DNA from: Candidatus Saccharimonadota bacterium
GTDB taxonomy: Bacteria > Patescibacteriota > Saccharimonadia > Saccharimonadales > VXPC01
Direction: 5' to 3'
Assembly (NCBI GenBank): GCA_009839685.1
Contig: VXPC01000044.1
Location: forward strand, 1 to 43,605
DNA length: 43,605 nt
The notes below the pieces were generated by a model. The model saw nothing but the letters and a program-made list of their open reading frames with translations, searched no databases and was not told where the DNA came from. Below, in pieces: positions 23,281 through 31,347 of this stretch (position 1 is the stretch's first letter; every line of letters starts with the position of its first letter). The position numbers were made by a program, and so were the translations under genes.

Positions 23281-23450
23281 CCCTTCCCCGGGAAGGGGCC
23301 CATCTGCCAGACTTCTAGGGCGGATCGCGGGAATCCGCCGCTCTCAGCGAGATCCCGAAACGGCGGATGAAATAGCCCGCCATGCTTCCGAGATAAGAAC
23401 CGGTCGGTCAGAACCCCTCTTGGAACCCCGGATCGGGGTGTCGCGGGTAA
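23281..23450. other. noncoding stretch with three hairpins
   Basis: A GC-rich block between the pilin promoter and the plsC promoter. It contains CCCTTCC-CCG-GGAAGGG (23281-23297), GGCGGAT-7 bases-ATCCGCC (about 23319-23339) and CCCCG-GAT-CGGGG (about 23426-23438). The open frame crossing it shows no protein-like composition. It could be a structured RNA or a set of terminators. I found no match to tmRNA, RNase P or SRP RNA core motifs. Confidence 0.3.
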
Positions 23451-23479
23451 TTGCGGCCAACACCGCTTTACTCTATAAT
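23451..23479 (+). promoter_or_regulatory. promoter of the acyltransferase gene
   Basis: TTGCGG (23451-23456), a 17-base spacer, and TATAAT (23474-23479). Transcription would start about 65 bases before the ATG at 23553. It argues against longer starts such as 23451. Confidence 0.65.
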
Positions 23480-23552
23480 GCTTGGTACCGTTGGGGATAT
23501 GCGCGCCGGCGATTCGCAGGTCACCCGACAGGCGCCGGGAAAGACAGGAACG

Positions 23553-24248
23553 ATGACTTTCAATCCCTCCCTAGGTTTTTGGCAGCGGCTTGGCTGGCTG
23601 CCCGTCAGGCTCTTCGTGCGCACAGCCTGGCGCGTACGGGTTGAGGGATTGGATCAAGTGAAGCGCCTGCCGGGCAACGTTATATTCGCCGGCAATCATG
23701 TCAGCGCGTTCGACCCCTTGCTGCTCGCGACCTGCCTGCCCTTGACTTCCGGCAAGCTGCCGGTGGTTTTCGTGACGCATGAAAGGCAGGCTTACTTGAA
23801 ATCAGCCCAGACTTGGCGCCGGCACTTTTACGGCCGCAAGTTCTTCAAAATGCTCGGCGGCTATCCGGCCTATGCCGGAGCGAACGACTACAGCCGAGCT
23901 CTGCGCGACCATCTCGCGGCGCTTGAGGCGGGGCGGTCCGTATGCATCTTTCCCGTCGGCTCATTGCACAGCCTAGATCGCATTACCGAAGCTCGAGGGG
24001 GCGTGTCGTATCTGGCCAAAGAGACCGACCTGCCCGTCATCCCCTTTAAGATAGAGGGCGCTATGTGGCACGCCCGGCCTATTGACCATTTGCGGCGCCG
24101 GCCCAAGCTGGACGTGCTGTTCGGCGAACCGCTTCGCGCCCAGGATATTTTCGACTGCCCCTTGGCCGAAGTGAAGCAGTCTGACCGGGAGAAATTCAGA
24201 CGAGCCTCAGTCGAACTGATGCGGCGGCTGTCCAATCTCCGGCCGTAG
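23553..24248 (+). CDS. plsC: 1-acyl-sn-glycerol-3-phosphate acyltransferase (PlsC-like)
   Basis: Acyl transfer to a lysophospholipid or similar acceptor at the membrane. The 231-residue protein has the HxxxxD catalytic motif in NHVSAFD (His49, Asp54), a hydrophobic N-terminal region and the VIPF motif. The third motif, normally FPEGTR, reads FPVGSLHS (133-140), so the conserved Glu is Val135. This motif binds the acceptor phosphate, so the acceptor may differ or activity may be low. The start follows an AGGA site by 5 bases. It is one of few lipid genes expected in such reduced genomes, and may remodel host-derived lipids (inference). Confidence 0.85.
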   Translation: MTFNPSLGFWQRLGWLPVRLFVRTAWRVRVEGLDQVKRLPGNVIFAGNHVSAFDPLLLATCLPLTSGKLPVVFVTHERQAYLKSAQTWRRHFYGRKFFKMLGGYPAYAGANDYSRALRDHLAALEAGRSVCIFPVGSLHSLDRITEARGGVSYLAKETDLPVIPFKIEGAMWHARPIDHLRRRPKLDVLFGEPLRAQDIFDCPLAEVKQSDREKFRRASVELMRRLSNLRP

Positions 24249-24300
24249 GCCGTTACGCCCGGGAAAACGCAGAGAATCAAGAGCAGCGTCTTAATCGGCA

Positions 24301-24324
24301 AGCCCGGATTTCAAAATCCGGGCT
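24301..24324 (+). terminator. hairpin terminator after plsC
   Basis: AGCCCGGATTT (24301-24311) and AAATCCGGGCT (24314-24324) form a perfect 11-bp inverted repeat. There is no long T-run after it, but the position 50 bases after the plsC stop fits a terminator. Confidence 0.55.
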
Positions 24325-24430
24325 CTCGCGCCTGGATCGGACGCGGTTGCAACCAATTTGGCTTTGTAGGCAATGTAGTCTAAACTTTAGGTCAGATTTA
24401 GCGCGTTAAACTCACTATTACCTGCAGGCA

Positions 24431-25672
24431 ATGCTTATCCACCACCACCGACTCCTGACCTACCGGCATTTCTTGTATTCCCGGGGAGCCGACCGTTCCC
24501 GGCCGATGAGGCGGTTCTACGCGTCCAGCTTCCTCCACGACTTCGGCTCGTCGATGATGTCGCTGTTCGTGCTCTTTTACCTCTACCAGCTCGGCTGGTC
24601 CCTGCCCGTCATCGTCGGCTACGTTTTGGTGGGCGAAATACTAAAGGCGCCGCTGAGACATTTGGGTAACCGCCTGCTTATTGGCTGGGGAGCGCAGAAG
24701 CTGGCTTTGATCGGCAACATAGCCTGGATCCTGTTCACCGTTTCCTTGCTGCTTGTCGGCCAGCCGGATGCCCTGGGCTGGGGTCTGCTGGCCGGCGCCG
24801 TCATTCTGGATGCCGCCAGCCATTCGGCTTACTGGACGGCTTGGGATTTCAATCTGATCAGCTTTGAAAAACCGGAGAAAGAAGGCAAGCAGCTGTCGCT
24901 GATTTGGATATTCGGCGACCTGAGCCGGATCCTAGCACCGGTGGCGGGCGGCGTTATCGCCCAAATCTGGGGCTTCCAAGCCAGTTTGGTTGTCGCCGGC
25001 CTGCTGTTGCTGCTGTCTGTCGGTCCGCTGGTCGGCCTGAAGTCGACCGCCGATCTGGGGAATGTCGAGAAAATCAAAGAATCCCTCCGGCTGCGGCCCC
25101 TCTGGGAGGCTTACAAACGGTTGCCGAAACGCAAGCTGTGGAGTTTCTACCTGTCGCATATGGCGTGGCTAATCGGCAGCCTCTGGGCCCTTTGGCTGGC
25201 AATAGCTATTTTCACCACCCAGACTTACAGCGGCTTGGGCATTCTGTTCGCCGCTTCTTCCGTCGTATCGATGGCTATTTCCTGGTTGGTCGGCCGGTTG
25301 ATCGACAAGGGCTTCAACCGCCCGGTCCTGCTGACCAGCAGTCTGCTGGAGAGCCTGCTAAGCGGGTTGAAACTTGCGGTGACCGGCGTGCCGCTGGCCG
25401 TCGCCCACAATTTTCTCCAGCAGCAATCCGCGGGGTACACCCTGACGACGTTCCAATGGTATTTCGACAAAAAGCGGCCGCGGGAAGAGCAACTGGCATT
25501 CTTCCAGGTTTACTCTTATTTCTTTTACTTCTTCAACAGCCTAATCCTGATTGGCTTGATCGTTTGTTTAGTCGTTTTCAGCGACTCCCAGCTGGAAGTT
25601 CTGCGGCTGTCGTCCGTCTTCTTGGGCATAGCCGTCGGCCTGCTGGTTGCCGGCTTGTCTGTGAAAAAATAG
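24431..25672 (+). CDS. MFS-type transporter
   Basis: A 413-residue polytopic protein with about 11-12 hydrophobic helices in two halves joined by a charged cytoplasmic loop (about residues 205-240, with KIKESLRLRPLWEAYKRLPK). The first half opens with an RRFYASSFLHDFGSSMMSLF helix as in major facilitator proteins. Substrate unknown. Drug-efflux-like or sugar-like identity cannot be settled. The start ATG 24431 has only a weak GCAGG site; the Met at codon 26 (24506) is an alternative that would begin just before the first helix. Confidence 0.8.
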   Translation: MLIHHHRLLTYRHFLYSRGADRSRPMRRFYASSFLHDFGSSMMSLFVLFYLYQLGWSLPVIVGYVLVGEILKAPLRHLGNRLLIGWGAQKLALIGNIAWILFTVSLLLVGQPDALGWGLLAGAVILDAASHSAYWTAWDFNLISFEKPEKEGKQLSLIWIFGDLSRILAPVAGGVIAQIWGFQASLVVAGLLLLLSVGPLVGLKSTADLGNVEKIKESLRLRPLWEAYKRLPKRKLWSFYLSHMAWLIGSLWALWLAIAIFTTQTYSGLGILFAASSVVSMAISWLVGRLIDKGFNRPVLLTSSLLESLLSGLKLAVTGVPLAVAHNFLQQQSAGYTLTTFQWYFDKKRPREEQLAFFQVYSYFFYFFNSLILIGLIVCLVVFSDSQLEVLRLSSVFLGIAVGLLVAGLSVKK

Positions 25673-25786
25673 CCGGCAGCGGCCCTCGGCGGGGCAACCG
25701 TCCGGAAATACTTGGATACGTGCCGGGGTTCGGGCGCCCCGTGCCCCCGTTCATTATGGCAAGCAAGCCTTCCTGCCCGCAACGAA

Positions 25787-25812
25787 AACAGGCTCCCGGA
25801 AAGGAGCCTGTT
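25787..25812 (-). terminator. terminator of the Ig-repeat surface protein gene
   Basis: AACAGGCTCC (25787-25796) and GGAGCCTGTT (25803-25812) form a perfect 10-bp stem with a 6-base loop. On the minus strand it is followed by TTTTCGTT, a T-rich tail. It lies 22 bases past the stop of the gene at 25834-26865 and may also stop the MFS gene. Confidence 0.8.
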
Positions 25813-25833
25813 CGGATTTGAAGAGAGACTTCC

Positions 25834-26865
25834 TTAAACCTGGATGTCTTCCTCGTCGTCGCTGGTGTTCTGCGACCTTCTAATCAGCATGAAGATGCCA
25901 ATTATGATGGCGACGGCCAACAGGGCCAAGCCGATGTTGCGGATCACGTTGCCGCCCTCGTCATCGGCATCAACCGAACTATCGTCTTGATTGTCGTTGT
26001 CACCTGCACTGACCTGGCCGGCCCCCTCGGAACCTTCGCCAGCTGCCGAGCCCGCATCCGTTCCCTCGCCGCTCGCCGGCTTGCTGCCGGCCGTGTCATC
26101 GACCGTAACCGGACCGACCGTTATGTGCTTGTAGTTGGTAATACCGGCCGTGTCGGAAACCCGGAAGCAGAAGTTAACGCCTTCGTCATCGGTTGTCAAC
26201 GAGACCGTCGAGCCTTGACCGATGCGGTAGACATCCTGCTGGAGCTCGTAAACGCCAACTTGGACTGCGCCGTACATTTCCGCTTGGAAACCTTCCGCCG
26301 CTTCAGCCGCCTGCGTCAAACCGACGTCGTCAAGGTCGAAGTGCTGCGGCTCGCAGCCGAAACGGCTGCTATCGTGGGCTTGGTAACGGAACCAGCCCCA
26401 GCTGCTCTCGTCGACGTCAATGCCGTCTTTGTCCAAATTGGCCACTTCGGCAACCAACTGGTCGTTGTTCTGCCTGACCGTGATTTTCGGATAGTGGACG
26501 TAGATGCTGCCCACGGCTTGGCGGTCAGCGCTGTCCTCGACGTAGAAGCAGTAAGTCGCTCCCAGATCGTCCTGATCTATGACAACCGAGAAGTCCGAAC
26601 CGGCTTCGGCCGAATCGCCTTCAAAGGCTTCAACCGAGCATTCGCCGTCCTTCGCCCACTGCCAACTGTCCTCGACGACTTCGTCGCCCTCGACCGTCAT
26701 CGCGGTCGCCACCAGCAGGTTCTGGTTGCGGACAACCTCCACCGTCAACCCGGCTTCGGCCCGGGCAGAGGAGGCAAACAGCCAAGCGGCCGCCAGCAGA
26801 ACCGCCGCTGCGATTAAATACTTAAATAACGTGCGCCCAACAGAATGCGTGGATGAAACACTCAT
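25834..26865 (-). CDS. surface protein with two Ig-like repeats and C-terminal TM anchor
   Basis: A 343-residue protein with signal peptide (cleavage near ARA/EAG, residue 37), two similar extracellular units and a C-terminal TM helix (about 307-328) followed by RR and an acidic tail (SDDEEDIQV). Each unit has W.W (WQWAKDGEC, WGWFRYQ), a Cys, and a YCFYVEDS or FCFRVSDT strand with the second Cys, which is the Trp/disulfide plan of Ig-like folds. A Gly/Ala/Ser/Asp-rich stalk (about 255-300) links the repeats to the membrane. No LPXTG motif. Next to pilin-like genes, it may be an adhesin or accessory of the secretion apparatus (inference). Confidence 0.78.
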   Translation of the reverse strand: MSVSSTHSVGRTLFKYLIAAAVLLAAAWLFASSARAEAGLTVEVVRNQNLLVATAMTVEGDEVVEDSWQWAKDGECSVEAFEGDSAEAGSDFSVVIDQDDLGATYCFYVEDSADRQAVGSIYVHYPKITVRQNNDQLVAEVANLDKDGIDVDESSWGWFRYQAHDSSRFGCEPQHFDLDDVGLTQAAEAAEGFQAEMYGAVQVGVYELQQDVYRIGQGSTVSLTTDDEGVNFCFRVSDTAGITNYKHITVGPVTVDDTAGSKPASGEGTDAGSAAGEGSEGAGQVSAGDNDNQDDSSVDADDEGGNVIRNIGLALLAVAIIIGIFMLIRRSQNTSDDEEDIQV

Positions 26866-26904
26866 AAGACAAACAACCCTTTCTTTGTGCTTGTATGTAA
26901 ACCC

Positions 26905-26926
26905 CGTTGTCCTGATTTAGACAACG
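26905..26926. terminator. inverted repeat between pilin-like and Ig-repeat genes
   Basis: CGTTGTC (26905-26911) and GACAACG (26920-26926) form a 7-bp stem with an 8-base loop in the 128-base gap. It could end the upstream pilin operon on the minus strand, or be an operator for the Ig-repeat gene. Confidence 0.35.
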
Positions 26927-26993
26927 ATCATCCATATTTAAGCACAATGGGACAATCGTGTCAAAGGGCGCTAGGGGAAGAGCTGGCGCAAAG

Positions 26994-27554
26994 TCAGAGC
27001 CGGTTTAGAACCAAGGCCAGGATCGGACCGGCCAAAATGGTGATAACCAAGCCGATAATGGCATAGATAATCCTGTTTCTGGCCTTTTTAACCCCGCTCG
27101 GGCCTTTGTCGCTGCCCGGCGAGCTGCCGGAAAGGGTCAGCTGGATGGCCGCTAGAACAATCATGATAACGGAGATAACCGCCCCGATGAAGATAATCAG
27201 GCCGGCGATGTCGGCGAACAGATTGGTCAGAGTGGCGTTCTCGCCCACGTGGCTGCTGTCCCGGATAACCTTGTTCAGGGTGAAGTTGATCAGGCTCCAA
27301 GCCGAAGTCGCCACCGCGATGCCGATCAGGGCGTAAACGATGCCGTTGCGTGCCTTAGTGACGCTTTCTCCCTCGCCCGAAGACAGCGTGTAACGGATAC
27401 CTTGGAGAACCAAAACGATGGTGCTGATGCCGGCCAGCGCCAGAAAAACCATATTCAGGGCGCCGCCGAGCAAGGTCTCGCCCGTCACGTCGGGCAACGC
27501 CTCGGGGCGCTCGACCGCCACGTTGGCTATTTGGGCAATCATAGGTAGTACCAT
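26994..27554 (-). CDS. tandem (two-module) T4SS pilin-like membrane protein
   Basis: A 186-residue protein with four TM helices that is clearly two pilin modules in one chain. Module 1 has IRYTLSSGEGESVTKARNGI between helices and module 2 has IQLTLSGSSPGSDKGP, then VKKARNRIIYAIIGL. Both carry the x.K.ARN.I.YA.IG signature seen in the single-module pilins. There is no cleavable signal peptide. It starts one base after the stop of the gene at 27556-28353 and is the last gene of a three-gene operon. Two modules with fixed stoichiometry suggest a base or channel part rather than a filament subunit, which is inference. Confidence 0.82.
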   Translation of the reverse strand: MVLPMIAQIANVAVERPEALPDVTGETLLGGALNMVFLALAGISTIVLVLQGIRYTLSSGEGESVTKARNGIVYALIGIAVATSAWSLINFTLNKVIRDSSHVGENATLTNLFADIAGLIIFIGAVISVIMIVLAAIQLTLSGSSPGSDKGPSGVKKARNRIIYAIIGLVITILAGPILALVLNRL

Positions 27555-27555
27555 C

Positions 27556-28353
27556 TTATCCGCCTGTCAGGTTATTATAGATCACTTCTACCAAGACCCG
27601 GGCCATAATGACTATCACGGCGCCGATGCCGGCGTTGATTATGGTCTTGCGGGCGTTGGTTGCCTGGTCGGCATTGCCGGTCGAGAGCACGTACTGGAAG
27701 CCGCCGAAGATAACGAAACCGATGGCGACGAAAGCGGCCACATGCGTCAGGATGGCCATGATGTTGAGAGCGATGAGCCGGGCCTTCTCGCCGCCCAGCA
27801 GCTCTTCGCTGGTTATCCTGTCGCAATCACCTAGCCCCCTGTCCCAAGAAGGTATGCCTAAGAGGTAACGGCCCGAACCGCCGCAGACATCGCTGGAGTT
27901 TATGCTTGCGCTTGTCCCGGTCGCGGGGGCTGGCTGACTGGCAACTGATCCGACCGGATTGACCGCGAAGCCGTGGAAATCGACCAAGAGATCGGTCTCA
28001 GAGCCGACCCTGTGGGTAATCCGGAGGCAAACCTGCTTGCTGTCGGCTTCAAGTCTTACCAGCCGCCGGCCGGCCGCGGTCTCCCCGGCAACCAAATCGT
28101 AACTCACCTCCGCCTGTCCGCACTCATGCCCGCTCACCGGACTGACATAATAGTTGACATTTTGCACTCTCGCTTCGGGATTCGTAACCTCGACCAAGAA
28201 GGTGACCTGATCGGCCTGCTGACTTTCTTCCAAATCGCTGATCGAAGTCGTCGTCGCAGCTGAGGCCGGCTGGCTCAACCCCAAGGCGACAACCAAGGCC
28301 GACAAGGGCAGGCAGGCGGCGGCCAGGCTGAGGCGTAAAAATAATTTCAGCAT
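27556..28353 (-). CDS. pilin-like protein with extracellular N-terminal domain
   Basis: A 265-residue protein: signal peptide (cleavage near ASA/ATT, residue 33), an extracellular beta-rich domain (about 40-135, with two Cys: HECGQAEV and KQVCLRI), a linker with another Cys pair (SSDVCGG, GDCDRIT), then two TM helices around FGGFQYVLSTGNADQATNAR. The last 75 residues are the T4SS-pilin module. It is the middle gene of the operon 29305-26994. The extra domain could present the protein on the cell surface. Confidence 0.8.
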   Translation of the reverse strand: MLKLFLRLSLAAACLPLSALVVALGLSQPASAATTTSISDLEESQQADQVTFLVEVTNPEARVQNVNYYVSPVSGHECGQAEVSYDLVAGETAAGRRLVRLEADSKQVCLRITHRVGSETDLLVDFHGFAVNPVGSVASQPAPATGTSASINSSDVCGGSGRYLLGIPSWDRGLGDCDRITSEELLGGEKARLIALNIMAILTHVAAFVAIGFVIFGGFQYVLSTGNADQATNARKTIINAGIGAVIVIMARVLVEVIYNNLTGG

Positions 28354-28357
28354 TGCT

Positions 28358-29305
28358 TTATTCCAAGCCTCCCGGTATCAGCCACTTGAGGAAAGACCAC
28401 AGGGCAATGAAACAAATCAAAGCTAAAATGGCCTTGTATATCCTAGCCCGGGCGGCGTTGATGGCGTCGGAATTGTTCTGAGCCATCGAATACTGGATGC
28501 CGCCGATGATAATCATGATCGAGACAATCGGCATAATCAGGATAGCCATCAGGTTGAGGACGGAGTTTATCGTTTGGCGGGCTTCGCAATCGTCCGGGTT
28601 GGTGGCATCCGCGCAAGTGCTCTCCGATGTCCCGCCGGCGTTCAGTCCGGCATAACTTGCTTCAGTAGTATCAGCTTGGCTGGAAGATCCCGCCTCGGCA
28701 GAATCGACCTGATCAGCAGCAGAGGGGTCGGTTTGGTCGGGATTAGCCTGGACGGTAGCGGATGAATCAGGGCCGGGTTCGGATTGCTGCGGCGCATCGA
28801 CTGACTCGCCCAGAGCATACGGCCCATGAAAATTGTAGCTGCTGCCGCTTTCAGCCACGACGCCGAAGCAAATTGAACGGTCAGCGGAAGTTAGGTTGGT
28901 ATCTGTCTTGTAACCCCAGATACGCCAGTCGCCCTCCTGTTTGTAGAAGTGATTCAGTCCTTCCAAGTCACGGGTATAGCCTTGGTTTGGTCCGTACAAG
29001 TCGACATCCTCGGGACAGGCCGACAGAACGGATTCGGAAGCGTAGTACTCGGCCCGGTAAAAAATTAACCCCTGTTTGACCTGAACCTCAAAGAGGGCCT
29101 GATTATCACCGGCCGTATGCCAGAAGTTGGTAATCCGGGTATCGCTCTGCTCAAGGGCCTGAACGACGGGCGCGATAAAAACATACGTCGCGGCCACCGC
29201 TAGGGCGAGGATTATCCCGAGGAGATTAATCCTTCGTCCGGAAATAACTTTGGCCGGCCGGAGAAATTCAGAATCGGGAATCGTTTTCGGGCTTCTATTT
29301 TTCAC
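28358..29305 (-). CDS. pilin-like membrane protein with extracellular domain and acidic linker
   Basis: A 315-residue protein. After a basic N-terminus comes a TM helix or signal anchor (about residues 28-50, NLLGIILALAVAATYVFIAP), then a compact extracellular domain (about 52-170, two Cys: LSACPEDVD and RSICFGVV), an Asp/Gln/Ser/Ala-rich linker (about 175-235), a Cys pair (STCADATNPDDC) and a C-terminal pilin module with two TM helices around IQYSMAQNNSDAINAARARI. The start is taken as GTG 29305, because the frame further upstream runs through the promoter at 29361-29333. First gene of the operon. The extracellular domain is not one I recognise. Confidence 0.75.
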   Translation of the reverse strand: MKNRSPKTIPDSEFLRPAKVISGRRINLLGIILALAVAATYVFIAPVVQALEQSDTRITNFWHTAGDNQALFEVQVKQGLIFYRAEYYASESVLSACPEDVDLYGPNQGYTRDLEGLNHFYKQEGDWRIWGYKTDTNLTSADRSICFGVVAESGSSYNFHGPYALGESVDAPQQSEPGPDSSATVQANPDQTDPSAADQVDSAEAGSSSQADTTEASYAGLNAGGTSESTCADATNPDDCEARQTINSVLNLMAILIMPIVSIMIIIGGIQYSMAQNNSDAINAARARIYKAILALICFIALWSFLKWLIPGGLE

Positions 29306-29332
29306 AAGACAATACGCGCTTACTGAAGTAAA

Positions 29333-29361
29333 ATTATACCAGTTTTCCACCTCGACGGCAA
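29333..29361 (-). promoter_or_regulatory. promoter of the three-gene pilin operon
   Basis: The minus strand has TTGCCG (29361-29356), a 17-base spacer ending in TGG, and TATAAT (29338-29333), an extended -10 with a fair -35. It rules out the start at 29410. Confidence 0.7.
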
Positions 29362-29440
29362 GCCGGTTTGGAGTTTTCAATTCGCCTCCCCGGCGCTTCA
29401 AGTCGCACAAATTGAGGGCTTATATCTTATACTGAGAGAG

Positions 29441-29446
29441 TAGAAT
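29441..29446 (+). promoter_or_regulatory. -10 element of the secretion operon
   Basis: TAGAAT ends 9 bases before the ATG at 29456, giving an expected leader of 2-3 bases. A TATACT at 29429-29434 is a second possible -10 box. Both are divergent from the pilin operon promoter. Confidence 0.45.
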
Positions 29447-29455
29447 CTAGTTGTA

Positions 29456-31324
29456 ATGTTGAAGAGAATCTGTTTATTGGGCCTGGCTTGTCTGTTGATT
29501 TTCAGTTTTGCCGGCGCTATGACGCTCGGACTTAGTCAGGAAGCCAGGGCTCAAAACCGATATGACAGAAGGTCGAGCCTAGAGGATATCCAAGGCTTGG
29601 ACAGCCTGAAGGCGTCTTTGGGAGCAACTCAGAACAGCTTAGTGCTGGAACTGAGCGGCCAAGCCGGGACACACAGGCTTAACTTCAGGCTGTCGGACGA
29701 GTGGACCGAGGTTGAACCAGGCCTCAGACGGGTGTCCGACAGTAATGCTTTCAGATACGTTACCGACTTCCCCTCGGATCTAGCCTACGCGGCCGAACTG
29801 GACGAGGACGGTGAGCCTAGGCGCAAAACCTGGCCCGGCCATTGCAGCATGCAAGCAGAAGTGCTCGTTTACGACAGGGTCGTGGGCGGCAAAAGATACG
29901 AGGACGTAGACGGATACAATCAAGATTGGCGGAAAATGGATCTTAGCGCCGGAGGTTTCCGGGCTAGAATACATCTGCCGCTCCCTTCAAACGCTATAAC
30001 TGATATCGACTGGTGTTTTTTCTTGGAAGCGGACATAGAGCTTGAAGACACGAGCGACAAGCCTTTGCTAGCTCTGACTGGCTCGCAGATTATAGAAGAC
30101 TCCTGTTCCGGCCTGCAGCTTTACGGCCGTGGCGGAGACGATTTGGAAATAGCGGGCGTCAATTGGTTCTGCGATCAAGACGTGGACAGCGAAAATCTGG
30201 CAAACACGGAGTTACACGCTCTGACAACCGTCGAGTCGCCGCCCTTCAGTAACTACTTTATTTTTCTGGAATCCAGACCTGATTCAGGTGATTGCGGCGG
30301 ACGTATCTTAGTCAATAAGGATGATTTTATTGCCGGCGAAATCACGGTTGAAGCCCAGTGGCAAGACTGGCACGACAATTGCCGTGACGGACAGTTTGAC
30401 AAAGACAAAGAGCAAAAAAGGATCGGTTCCGTCTCTATCCTTAATACTTTGGGGCAGAACATCATCGCGGACGAAGCGGATTCAGACAGCCTTGCCCCCG
30501 GAGCTATAACCACTGCCGATACCGGCACCAGCGCTCTGGGCGGTGCACAAGCGGCCGACAGTTGCGAGTTCAAACTCAGCGGCCTCGGCTTTGGCTACCT
30601 TGCCTGTTCAGCAGCCGGCGCCATATCCGGGGGATTGGTCTGGCTTGAGGGCGCGGCTAAAGATAACCTGAGGCTTGACAGAGGCGATTACACTCAGGCG
30701 TTCCCAGACGGCGGCGGCCAGTTCACTTACAAAGACGCCTGGGCCAACATTCGCACCTTCATGACCTTCGCCGTGGTTGGCACGGCCCTCTTCATGGTCA
30801 TCTCGACCGCTTTGGATGCCGGTTTCTTCAGCAACTACACGGTTAAAAAATACTTGCCGCGCCTGGTGGTCGGCACTATCCTGATCCAATTCTCTTGGGC
30901 CTTAGGTGATTTATTCATCCAGTTAACTAACCAGCTGGGCGATTTCATGGAGTCTATCCTTTACGCCGCGGTTCCGGGAGCCAAGGACCACGGCCTGGCG
31001 CAAATATTTGGCGGCGGCAATTTCGCTTCCTTCTTTGCCGGCGGGGTCGGCGTGGCTGCGGCCATCTGGGCCATCCTGCTTCCCGTAGGCTTCACGGCGA
31101 TAGTCTTCCTCTTCATCGGCTGGATGTTCTTGGTAGCTAGGAAGTACATGCTGATAATGTTGTTAATTTTAGGACCTTTGGGTCTGGCTCTCTGGGTCCT
31201 GCCGGGCAGCGACCGCGCTTGGAGATTCTATTCCAAAACCTTCTTTTACCTGTTGCTCTTTTACCCGATTGTCGTCACGACCATCGCGGCCGGCAAGATC
31301 TTTTCTTACCTCGTCCTGCTCTGA
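29456..31324 (+). CDS. polytopic T4SS protein, VirB6/TrbL-like
   Basis: A 622-residue protein. A signal peptide (residues 1-32, cleavage near ARA/QNR) is followed by an extracellular region of about 390 residues with eight or more Cys, and then by about six TM helices (from about 425 to the end; for example FMTFAVVGTALFMVISTALD and PRLVVGTILIQFSWALGDLF). The helical part, with MFLVARKYMLIMLLILGPLG and a Trp-rich loop, looks like the VirB6/TrbL channel component of type IV secretion systems. The long extracellular domain is lineage specific. It is the first gene of an operon that continues through the VirB4 genes to the cell-wall enzyme. Confidence 0.8.
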   Translation: MLKRICLLGLACLLIFSFAGAMTLGLSQEARAQNRYDRRSSLEDIQGLDSLKASLGATQNSLVLELSGQAGTHRLNFRLSDEWTEVEPGLRRVSDSNAFRYVTDFPSDLAYAAELDEDGEPRRKTWPGHCSMQAEVLVYDRVVGGKRYEDVDGYNQDWRKMDLSAGGFRARIHLPLPSNAITDIDWCFFLEADIELEDTSDKPLLALTGSQIIEDSCSGLQLYGRGGDDLEIAGVNWFCDQDVDSENLANTELHALTTVESPPFSNYFIFLESRPDSGDCGGRILVNKDDFIAGEITVEAQWQDWHDNCRDGQFDKDKEQKRIGSVSILNTLGQNIIADEADSDSLAPGAITTADTGTSALGGAQAADSCEFKLSGLGFGYLACSAAGAISGGLVWLEGAAKDNLRLDRGDYTQAFPDGGGQFTYKDAWANIRTFMTFAVVGTALFMVISTALDAGFFSNYTVKKYLPRLVVGTILIQFSWALGDLFIQLTNQLGDFMESILYAAVPGAKDHGLAQIFGGGNFASFFAGGVGVAAAIWAILLPVGFTAIVFLFIGWMFLVARKYMLIMLLILGPLGLALWVLPGSDRAWRFYSKTFFYLLLFYPIVVTTIAAGKIFSYLVLL

Positions 31325-31331
31325 TTTAAGC

Positions 31332-31337
31332 TATAAT
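31332..31337 (+). promoter_or_regulatory. -10 element before the 483-residue protein gene
   Basis: TATAAT ends 10 bases before the ATG at 31348. It may give an internal, nearly leaderless start inside the secretion operon. Confidence 0.45.
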
Positions 31338-31347
31338 AGACCTGTCT

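Noticed and set aside
23198-23552. A plus-strand frame crossing the hairpin block into plsC
   Set aside because: Its composition is not protein-like, it overlaps plsC in another frame and it crosses the plsC promoter.
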